Of a DNA stretch of 64,000 nt, positions 58,239 through 64,000 are shown piece by piece. This stretch comes from Acetobacteraceae bacterium (lineage in GTDB: Bacteria; Pseudomonadota; Alphaproteobacteria; Acetobacterales; Acetobacteraceae), in NCBI GenBank assembly GCA_030041375.1, contig JASHOA010000014.1, positions 62,001 to 126,000 of the forward strand, in the 5' to 3' direction. The position numbers and the translations under genes were made by a program. The stretch's first letter is position 1. Every line of letters starts with the position of its first letter. The notes under the pieces were generated by a model, which saw only the letters and a program-made list of their open reading frames with translations, searched no databases and had not been told where the DNA came from.

Positions 58239-58898
58239 ATGTTGTTCGATTTCGACCGGATCAGCCCGGAAAACCGCTACAAGCTTCTGGTTTCGACGGT
58301 CGTGCCCCGGCCGATCGCCTGGGTCGTCACGCTCGACCTCGAGGGGCGGCTGAACGCGGCGCCCTTCTCTTTCTTCAACGCGGTCTCCCAGGACCCGCCG
58401 GTGGTGGTGATCGGGATCGGCGGGCGCGGACCCGGCCGCAGCAAGGACACGGCGGTCAATATCCGCAACCACCCGGAATTCGTGGTCAACCTCGTCAACG
58501 AGGAGCGCGCGGAGGCGATGAACGTCACCGCGATCGACTGGGGGCCCGAGATTCGCGAACTCGAGGAAGCCGGGCTCTCCACCATCCCCTCTGTCAAGGT
58601 GAAGCCGCCGCGCATCGCGGCCAGCCCGGTGGCGATGGAATGCGTCAAGCACGCCACCGTCGAACTCGGGACCGACCGCTCGGTGGTGTTCGGCCGCGTG
58701 CTCGCCATGCATGTCCGCGACGACGCCGTGCTGGACGCCGTGAAATGCCATATCGACACGCCGAAGCTCGACCTGATCGGGCGCATGCACGGGCGCGGCT
58801 GGTACGCCCGCACGCGGGATCGGTTCGAAATGCCCCGCATCGCCGTCTCGGAATGGGAGAACCGGCCGGAGCTTCCTGAAAAGAGGGCGGCGGACTAG
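58239..58898 (+). CDS. Flavin reductase family protein
   Basis: Encodes 219 residues. FMN-binding split-barrel of the flavin reductase-like superfamily: the N-terminal NRYKLLVSTVVPRPIAWVVTLD, FSFFNAVSQDPPVVVIGIG, KDTAVNIRNHPEFVVNLVNEE and the late FGRVLAMHVRDDAVLD. The motif STVVPRPIAWV is diagnostic of this group, some members of which are NAD(P)H:FMN reductases for two-component monooxygenases. No partner monooxygenase is adjacent. It is divergent from the DeoR gene across 54 bp. Confidence 0.92.
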   Translation: MLFDFDRISPENRYKLLVSTVVPRPIAWVVTLDLEGRLNAAPFSFFNAVSQDPPVVVIGIGGRGPGRSKDTAVNIRNHPEFVVNLVNEERAEAMNVTAIDWGPEIRELEEAGLSTIPSVKVKPPRIAASPVAMECVKHATVELGTDRSVVFGRVLAMHVRDDAVLDAVKCHIDTPKLDLIGRMHGRGWYARTRDRFEMPRIAVSEWENRPELPEKRAAD

Positions 58899-58903
58899 CC
58901 CCG

Positions 58904-59104
58904 ATGGTCCCCCGGCTCTTGATCATCATCGGCGTTGCCCTGGCTCTGCTCGGCGTGATCTGGCCGCTGTTCGGCCGCATGCCGGGTGACCTCGAATGGG
59001 GGCGCGGCGTGGTCCGGGTCTTCATTCCGCTCGGTTCCAGCATCCTCGTCTCGGCCTATATCTCGGCGGTGCTGATCGGCGGGCTCTGGTTCTGGTGGCG
59101 CTGA
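58904..59104 (+). CDS. DUF2905 family small membrane protein
   Basis: Encodes 66 residues with two hydrophobic spans ([18 protein letters not shown] and [19 protein letters not shown]) around the loop [23 protein letters not shown], which has the LGxxPGD..-....F.PL pattern of DUF2905. Function unknown. It lies 5 bp after the flavin reductase gene and 17 bp before argC, so the three are likely co-transcribed. Confidence 0.88.
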   Translation: MVPRLLIIIGVALALLGVIWPLFGRMPGDLEWGRGVVRVFIPLGSSILVSAYISAVLIGGLWFWWR

Positions 59105-59121
59105 GGCTCCTGGAGGAGACC

Positions 59122-60087
59122 ATGGCGAAACGTGAATTTGCGGTCTTCATCGATGGCGAGGCGGGCACGACCGGGCTCGACCTCCGCCGCCGCCTGGCCC
59201 GGATGCCGGGTCTTCGCCTGCGAAGCCTGTCCGATCGGGAGCGGAAGGATCCGGCGGCGCGCCGCGCCCTGATGGCCGAGGTCGACTTGGTGGCGCTCTG
59301 CCTGCCGGATGACGCAGCCCGTGAATCCGCAGCACTCGCCGAGAGCCTCGGCACCGCGGCCCCGAAAATCCTCGACGCCAGCACGGCGCATCGCGTGCAT
59401 CCGGACTGGACCTATGGCTTCCCCGAGATGACGCCCGGCCAGGCGGCGCGCATTGCCGCGGCGCGCCGGGTGAGCAACCCCGGCTGCTACCCGACCGGCG
59501 CCATCGCCCTGATCCGTCCGCTGGTGGATGCGGGGCTGCTCCCGCCCGATGTCCCGCTCGCCATTCACGCCGTGAGCGGCTACTCCGGCGGCGGGCGCAG
59601 CATGATCGCCGCCCATGAGGCGAATGGCGGCCCTGCCTTCGAACTCTACTCGCTCGGCCGCGAGCACAAGCATCTGCCGGAACTCACGCGCTATTCCGGG
59701 CTCCTGCGGCCGCCGGTCTTCGTGCCTTCGGTGGGGCACTTCCGGCAGGGCATGCTGGTCGTGGTCCCGCTGCATCTCGACCTGCTGCCCGGACGGCCGG
59801 CTCCTCGCCAGCTTGAGGCAGTGCTCGCCAGGACCTACGCCGGCGCCAGGCTGATCGACGTGGCATCCTCCCCGTCAGACGGCCGGCTCGAGCCGGAGGC
59901 ATTGAACGGGACGGACCGGCTCGAGCTTCGCGTGTTTGGCCGCGAGGCGGAGCATCAGGCCGTACTGGTCGCCCGGCTCGACAATCTGGGCAAGGGTGCG
60001 GCCGGAGCAGCGCTCCAGAACATCGCGCTGATGCTCGGCCTCGACGACCCCGCAGAGGTCCGGTCGGAGGCCCTGCTCGGCGCCTGA
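59122..60087 (+). CDS. argC: N-acetyl-gamma-glutamyl-phosphate reductase (type 2)
   Basis: Encodes 321 residues from ATG 59122, with TGGAGGAGA upstream. It reduces N-acetylglutamyl phosphate to the semialdehyde in arginine synthesis. Motifs: the N-terminal [17 protein letters not shown], which is the short type-2 form of the nucleotide-binding region, [19 protein letters not shown], and active-site Cys122 in [16 protein letters not shown]. The C-terminus has LFG-like dehydrogenase elements ([28 protein letters not shown]). Frame extension upstream to 58996 is rejected because it overlaps the DUF2905 gene and lacks a start signal. Confidence 0.95.
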   Translation: MAKREFAVFIDGEAGTTGLDLRRRLARMPGLRLRSLSDRERKDPAARRALMAEVDLVALCLPDDAARESAALAESLGTAAPKILDASTAHRVHPDWTYGFPEMTPGQAARIAAARRVSNPGCYPTGAIALIRPLVDAGLLPPDVPLAIHAVSGYSGGGRSMIAAHEANGGPAFELYSLGREHKHLPELTRYSGLLRPPVFVPSVGHFRQGMLVVVPLHLDLLPGRPAPRQLEAVLARTYAGARLIDVASSPSDGRLEPEALNGTDRLELRVFGREAEHQAVLVARLDNLGKGAAGAALQNIALMLGLDDPAEVRSEALLGA

Positions 60088-60184
60088 AGGTGCTGTGCAC
60101 GACCCTTGCGCAGGGCAAGGCGCGCCACGAAATACAATTTTAGTGGCAGAGTGTCTGGCTGGAGCCTGCCGCAGGGAGAAAACG

Positions 60185-60739
60185 ATGTTCCGCACGGCTT
60201 GCATGCTGATCGGGGCACTGGCACTGACTGGTTGCGCGGTGACGCCCATGCCGAGCACCGCCTATCTGCCGCCGGGCGCGTTCTTCAGCAATGCTGATAA
60301 CGACCTGATGGCGATCAACACCGCCGCCTGGGCCTGGGCCAATCCGGCCCGCACGCACGGCAACCTCGTCAACGCGACCCTGGCCGTGATGGCGGTCGAG
60401 TATCTGGGCGGCCAACTGACGTCGAGCCCGTACTGGTCGTGGATGTCGCCGCTGACCAAGCTCGACATGCAGCGCGCGCGCGATGAGGTGCGCGCAACGG
60501 TGGGGATTGCCCCCAACGCACCCTCGCAAGCGGTGGTTGACGCGCTGATCCAGTTCTCCCGCGGCCCGAACGAGGCAACCGCGGCGCGCGTGATGACGCC
60601 GCCCGTGTTCACCCTGCCGCCCCAGGAGGTTGTCGCGCGGCTGGACAATTTGCCCTACCTGCCGCTGGTCGGTCAGGCCACCTCCATGGCGAGCGCGCAG
60701 CAATTCCCCGGTGGCAACAACTCCATGTTGATGCCTTGA
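60185..60739 (+). CDS. Lipoprotein of unknown function
   Basis: Encodes 184 residues from ATG 60185, preceded by AGGGAGAA. Lipoprotein signal MFRTACMLIGALALTGC, lipobox LTGC with Cys17. The mature domain is helical at first (DNDLMAINTAAWAWANPARTHGNLVNATLAVMAVEYLGGQL) with a Trp-containing segment (SPYWSWMSPLTKLDMQRARDEVR), and ends in a Pro/Gly-rich tail (PPQEVVARLDNLPYLPLVG). No known family recognised. It sits about 100 bp after argC and is convergent with the F0 operon. Confidence 0.82.
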   Translation: MFRTACMLIGALALTGCAVTPMPSTAYLPPGAFFSNADNDLMAINTAAWAWANPARTHGNLVNATLAVMAVEYLGGQLTSSPYWSWMSPLTKLDMQRARDEVRATVGIAPNAPSQAVVDALIQFSRGPNEATAARVMTPPVFTLPPQEVVARLDNLPYLPLVGQATSMASAQQFPGGNNSMLMP

Positions 60740-60782
60740 CCCCGCGGCTCCGCCTCTCGCCAATCACCTTCTGAAAGCAGGC

Positions 60783-61307
60783 TCAGGCGACTTTGCGCGC
60801 CAGCGCGGCCGGCAGACCGGCGATGGCGCGGTTGACGAGCATGGCATCCGAGGCAGCGTCCAGTTCCCGGCGGATCACCTCCGCGGCGGCCGCTGTCGCC
60901 ACCTCGACGGCGGCGACCCTCACCGCCGTGACCGCCGCCTTCTCGGCCGCTTCGATGCGCTCCACCGCCATCCGCTCGCGCCGCCGCGCCGCCTGCACGG
61001 CTTCCGCCGCCGCCGCGGCGGCAAGGTGCTCCGCCTCCGCCTTCGCCGCCGCCAGCAGGGCCTTCGCTTCTTCCAGGGCCTCGCGGCGGCGGGCTTCGGC
61101 ATCCTTCAGCATCGCCTCCGCCTCCTCGCGCAGCCGCCCCGCCTCGGCGATCTCTTTCTCGATCGCCACCGCCCGCGCATCCAGCATGGCGGCCATCGCG
61201 ACCCACAGGCGCTTGCCGAACAGGATGAAGAAGATGACGAACGCCACGGTGACCCAGACCACCGCTTCGGCGAACACCGAGTGGGCAAGCGAGAAGGTCG
61301 TGACCAT
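60783..61307 (-). CDS. atpF: ATP synthase F0 subunit b
   Basis: Encodes 174 residues. One N-terminal membrane span (VFAEAVVWVTVAFVIFFILF) is followed by a long charged helix (GRLREEAEAMLKDAEARRREALEEAKALLAAAKAEAEHLAAAAA) that forms the peripheral stalk. The high Ala/Glu/Arg content is as usual for subunit b. Together with the b' subunit encoded just upstream it forms the heterodimeric stator of alphaproteobacterial ATP synthases. Last gene of the F0 unit, 28 bp after b'. Confidence 0.94.
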   Translation of the reverse strand: MVTTFSLAHSVFAEAVVWVTVAFVIFFILFGKRLWVAMAAMLDARAVAIEKEIAEAGRLREEAEAMLKDAEARRREALEEAKALLAAAKAEAEHLAAAAAAEAVQAARRRERMAVERIEAAEKAAVTAVRVAAVEVATAAAAEVIRRELDAASDAMLVNRAIAGLPAALARKVA

Positions 61308-61335
61308 GGCGGCTCAGTGCCTCCCGGCGGCCCGT

Positions 61336-61914
61336 TCAGTCATGCGGCACCCGCGCCAGCGCGCCCTCGATCGCCCGTGACAGCAGGGCGGTCTCCGGCG
61401 GCCGGCCGGTCAGGCGCGAGATCATCGCCATCGCCGTTTCGCTGGCAACTTCGCTGAGCGCTCCCATGGCTTCCGTGCGCGCCGCGGCAATCCGCACTTC
61501 AGCCGCCCGGAGTTCCTCTTCCAGCCGCGCATTCAACGCCGCCGCCTGCTCCGATGCCGCCGCCCGTGCGGCCTGGGTGGCAGCGGCGATTTCGCCCTGT
61601 GCCTCGGCGCGCGCGGCGCGCGTCGCCGCCGTCAACTCCGCCACCGCCTGGTCCGCCTCGAGCTTCGCGGATTTGGCGCGCTCGAGGTCGGCGCCGATCC
61701 GGCGCCGGCGCTCTTCGAGCACCGTTCGCAGCGACGGCAGCACCCACAGCCACAGAACGAGGTAGAGGATGAGGAAGATCACCGCCATCCAGATGATCTG
61801 GCTGGTGGTGAGGAAGTTGCCGAACTGGAACTGCGGCATCCCCCCTCCGCCCTCGGCCGCGGCTAACGCGGCCGCCGGCAGAAGCGCAATCAGGAATGCC
61901 GGGGCGAAGCGCAT
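61336..61914 (-). CDS. atpG: ATP synthase F0 subunit b'
   Basis: Encodes 192 residues. A short signal-like N-terminus (MRFAPAFLIALLPAAALAAAEG) precedes the membrane span SQIIWMAVIFLILYLVLWLWVL and then a coiled-coil helix (LEERRRRIGADLERAKSAKLEADQAVAELTAATRAARAEAQ). The extra N-terminal hydrophobic stretch distinguishes b' from b in alphaproteobacteria. It pairs with subunit b to hold F1 against rotation. It lies 23 bp after atpE. Confidence 0.93.
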   Translation of the reverse strand: MRFAPAFLIALLPAAALAAAEGGGGMPQFQFGNFLTTSQIIWMAVIFLILYLVLWLWVLPSLRTVLEERRRRIGADLERAKSAKLEADQAVAELTAATRAARAEAQGEIAAATQAARAAASEQAAALNARLEEELRAAEVRIAAARTEAMGALSEVASETAMAMISRLTGRPPETALLSRAIEGALARVPHD

Positions 61915-61937
61915 GGTTGCCGCCGCAGGCGAAAGGC

Positions 61938-62162
61938 TCAGCCGAACAGCACCAGGAAAGAGATCAGGAGCGCGTAGAGCGCCACCGCCTCGGTCAAGGC
62001 GAAGCCCAGGATGCCCAGGCCGAACACCTGGCTCCGCGCCGCCGGGTTGCGTGCCACGCTGTTCACCAGGGCGGCAAAGATATGGCCGATCCCAACTCCG
62101 GCGCCGGCGACGCCGATCGCGGCAAGACCGGCACCGATGGCCCTGGCAGCCTCTGTACCCAT
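61938..62162 (-). CDS. atpE: ATP synthase F0 subunit c
   Basis: Encodes 74 residues from ATG 62162, with AAAGGAAC upstream. Hairpin of two membrane helices: the first is Gly/Ala-rich ([26 protein letters not shown]) with the polar loop ARNPAARSQ (RNP motif), the second ([28 protein letters not shown]) carries the ion-binding Glu in [10 protein letters not shown]. The sequence suggests proton rather than sodium binding, since the first helix lacks the usual Gln/Glu sodium ligand. It forms the rotor ring. Confidence 0.96.
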   Translation of the reverse strand: MGTEAARAIGAGLAAIGVAGAGVGIGHIFAALVNSVARNPAARSQVFGLGILGFALTEAVALYALLISFLVLFG

Positions 62163-62184
62163 GGAGAAGTTCCTTTCCCGTCGT

Positions 62185-62940
62185 TCAGTGCAGATGCACG
62201 GCGTCGTGCAGATAGAGGCAGGTGAGTATGGCGAAGACGTACGCCTGCAGCACGGCGACCAGTATCTCGAAGCCGACCAGCACGACATTGACGGCCAGCG
62301 GCAGCACCGCCGCCACAATGCCGACCGCACCGAGCGCCGCCGCAAACATCAGCATGAAGCCGGCGAACACTTCCCAGAGCACATGGCCGGCGACGATGTT
62401 GGCGAACAGTCGGATCGAGAGCGAAACAGGGCGGGAGAAGAAGGTCAGGATCTCGATCGGCACCAGCACCGGCGCCAGCAGCTTCGGCGCCCCGGCCGGC
62501 ATGAAGTAGGTGAAGAAGTGCAGGCCGTGCTTGGCCAGGCCGACGATGATGGTGAGCACGAACACCAGCACCGCGAGCGCCGCCGTCACCGCGATGTGGC
62601 TGGTGAAGGCGAAGAACAGCGGGAAGAGCCCGATCAGGTTGCCGAACAGGATGAAGAAGAACAGCGTGAAGACGAACGGGAAGAACGCCTCCCATCCCTC
62701 GCCGATGGTATCGCTGCAGAGATTGACGACGAATTCATAGCCCATCTCGGCTGACGCCTGCAGCCGGCCGGGCACCAGCGCGCGCCTGCGCGCGCCGAGC
62801 GCGAACAGCACCACGATCAGCACCGCGGAGACCAGCATCATCACGTTCGCATTGGTGAAATCCACCTTGGCGCCGGCCGCACCGAAACCGGCTGCCAGGC
62901 GGAACTGGCCCAGTGCGTCGATCGTGGGTCCTGCCGCCAC
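62185..62940 (-). CDS. atpB: ATP synthase F0 subunit a
   Basis: Encodes 251 residues from GTG 62940 with GAGGACGG upstream. Several membrane spans; the essential Arg (equivalent to E. coli R210) is in [19 protein letters not shown]. Other family motifs are [21 protein letters not shown] and [25 protein letters not shown] at the C-terminus. It provides the proton half-channels next to the c-ring. It lies 22 bp before atpE. Confidence 0.96.
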   Translation of the reverse strand: MAAGPTIDALGQFRLAAGFGAAGAKVDFTNANVMMLVSAVLIVVLFALGARRRALVPGRLQASAEMGYEFVVNLCSDTIGEGWEAFFPFVFTLFFFILFGNLIGLFPLFFAFTSHIAVTAALAVLVFVLTIIVGLAKHGLHFFTYFMPAGAPKLLAPVLVPIEILTFFSRPVSLSIRLFANIVAGHVLWEVFAGFMLMFAAALGAVGIVAAVLPLAVNVVLVGFEILVAVLQAYVFAILTCLYLHDAVHLH

Positions 62941-62985
62941 CCGTCCTCGCCCCTCGTCCCCCGCGCGGTCCGGCCGCGATCCGCT

Positions 62986-63345
62986 CTACGGCAACTTGCC
63001 CGATCCCCCGGATCGAGGCGAGTCCTCCTCGTTCGGCGCCACCAGGCGCCAGACATTCAATATCCCGGCCGCGAAGCCGAGCACCAGGAACAGCACCAGC
63101 AGCCAGGGCGTGGTCCCGAGCAGGCGGTCCAGCCACCAGCCGATCGCAACCGCCACCACCAGGGCCGCGATCAGCTCGCCCGCCACCCGGAACGCCATCG
63201 CCAGCGGCCGTTGCGCCCAGCTCATGCCGCCGCCTTCCTGCTTCGGAACGGGATCGAGGCCCTGCCTCTCCCGGGCGGCTTTCAGGCGCTCCTCGAATGA
63301 GGCGCCCTGCCCTTCCGGTGGTCGGCCGACGGGTGGCTCGTCCAT
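62986..63345 (-). CDS. atpI: ATP synthase assembly protein AtpI
   Basis: Encodes 119 residues from ATG 63345 with a strong GGAGGAG site. A hydrophilic N-terminal half (DEPPVGRPPEGQGASFEERLKAARERQG) is followed by two membrane spans (MAFRVAGELIAALVVAVAIGWWLD and PWLLVLFLVLGFAAGILNVWRL), the AtpI/F0F1-assembly pattern seen at the head of alphaproteobacterial F0 operons. It helps build the c-ring and may aid cation handling. First gene of the F0 unit, 45 bp before atpB. Confidence 0.92.
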   Translation of the reverse strand: MDEPPVGRPPEGQGASFEERLKAARERQGLDPVPKQEGGGMSWAQRPLAMAFRVAGELIAALVVAVAIGWWLDRLLGTTPWLLVLFLVLGFAAGILNVWRLVAPNEEDSPRSGGSGKLP

Positions 63346-63886
63346 GCCCGCTCCTCCGCAAGTCGCCCCGGCGGAAAGCGCGCGCTTGGTAACGACCGCC
63401 TCCGGGGGTGTCAAGAATACCCGCCCGGCGGCAGCGCCTCAGCCGGGCAGTGTCTCACTCTGAATCTCCACGTCCGGCCCAACTCGGCTGTGGGACCACC
63501 GCCCGGGTAATCCTGGAACCGGACGTTCAGCGCCACTTGGTGGCGGCGCCTTCGCGCCCGTGGCGGTCGTTGGGCCGAGCGCGGTTGCCCCGCGGATGCG
63601 GGCATCACATGCTCGGAACTGCTAGGTCGCGAGGGCCGGAGGCCGGGCATCATCGCCGTCCCATACGGTGGCCTCCTGAGGCCGGCGGCCTTCCGATGAG
63701 CCGATCCGTAGCAGAGAGCACGTGTTTTACGGCGCTGCCTCCCAAGGATAGAATGCCAACCGACGATCTACCGGCTTTGCCACCCGCAATGAGCGGGACT
63801 CGCGAACGCATACTCCCTCAGCCAGCCCACCCTTTGTCCGCTGGGTAGAGCCGCCCGAGCCGCTTTGCCCCCCACCGGAGCAACAT
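63346..63886. other. Intergenic region upstream of atpI
   Basis: 541 bp that should hold the F0 operon promoter and that of the plus-strand gene beginning at 63887. Open frames here (for example 63408-63848 and 63411-63653) are Arg/Pro-rich without start signals. No RNA gene or mobile-element remnant is recognised. Confidence 0.45.
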
Positions 63887-64000
63887 ATGGATCACACTCT
63901 TGAGAATCTCGGCCCCGAACGATTCCAGCAACTTTGCCAAGCCTTACTCGTGAAGGAGTTCCCCGGCATCACCTGCCTGCCCATTGGTCAGCCGGAGGGT
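63887..64000 (+). CDS. N-terminal end of an unidentified protein (partial)
   Basis: A frame opens at ATG 63887, 7 bases after GGAG, and is open to the window edge (38 codons). The residues MDHTLENLGPERFQQLCQAL followed by a KEFPGITCLP...GQPEG piece recall the N-terminal nuclease-like domain that precedes some large NTPases of defence loci, where a catalytic Asp soon follows a GQPxGG motif. The resemblance is from memory and short, so the assignment is tentative. The remainder lies outside the window. Confidence 0.65.
   Translation, partial: MDHTLENLGPERFQQLCQALLVKEFPGITCLPIGQPEG

Overview
The window is a GC-rich, gene-dense chromosomal segment of an alphaproteobacterium, most likely in the Rhodospirillales/Acetobacteraceae. 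The pointers are an F0 operon in the order atpI-atpB-atpE-b'-b without F1 genes, a NrdA without an ATP-cone, Entner-Doudoroff genes zwf-edd, a DUF6494 protein, and several ABC importers of types common in alphaproteobacteria. Genus cannot be fixed from the sequence alone. I saw no tRNA, rRNA, intact insertion sequence, CRISPR array or prophage.

Layout. 1-4.7 kb: a cut-off gene, a small conserved protein, then nrdA - DUF4145 - nrdB on the minus strand. 4.8-9.3 kb: a Na/phosphate symporter-like protein, divergent from an atypical crotonase and an ABC-F ATPase. 9.3-12.1 kb: a FrcBCA-like sugar ABC importer. 12.7-18.6 kb: pcm, a lipoprotein, DUF6494, pirin, a small membrane protein coupled to msrP, and a TPR-glycosyltransferase-like protein. 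18.6-22 kb: recD2 and a D-2-hydroxyacid dehydrogenase. 22.1-30.3 kb: a five-gene Liv-type importer facing a 5-oxoprolinase-like fusion protein. 30.6-36.8 kb: an accessory stretch with a GNAT enzyme, an orphan regulator with a degenerate receiver, lipoproteins, a tandem repeat array and two divergent low-complexity exported proteins. 36.8-40.1 kb: zwf-edd. 41.1-43.8 kb: csoR divergent from a copper-ATPase gene. 43.8-48.4 kb: a RhaSTPQ/Lsr-like sugar importer. 48.6-58.2 kb: a complete polyol uptake and catabolism cassette (DeoR-type regulator, PfkB kinase, FGGY kinase, SmoEFGK-like importer, two SDR dehydrogenases). 58.2-60.7 kb: flavin reductase, DUF2905, argC and a lipoprotein. 60.8-63.3 kb: the F0 operon. 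63.9 kb to the end: the start of an unidentified gene.

How it works together. The segment is built around uptake of small organic solutes: three sugar/polyol importers and one Liv-type importer, with polyol dehydrogenases and kinases that would feed central metabolism, where zwf-edd provide the first half of the Entner-Doudoroff route.

The most unusual structure is a roughly 103-bp composite palindrome present six times (near 12.4, 14.2, 30.4 and, as three head-to-tail copies, 33.57-33.87 kb). One stem position switches from C:G to G:C between copies, which suggests selection on a hairpin. Other points of interest are an orphan OmpR-type regulator whose expected phospho-Asp is Glu, the Ser/Gly/Ala-rich exported protein pair around the 34.3-35.0 kb intergenic region, a crotonase that appears to lack both catalytic glutamates, and msrP coupled by a 4-bp overlap to a small membrane protein that is not a recognisable MsrQ.
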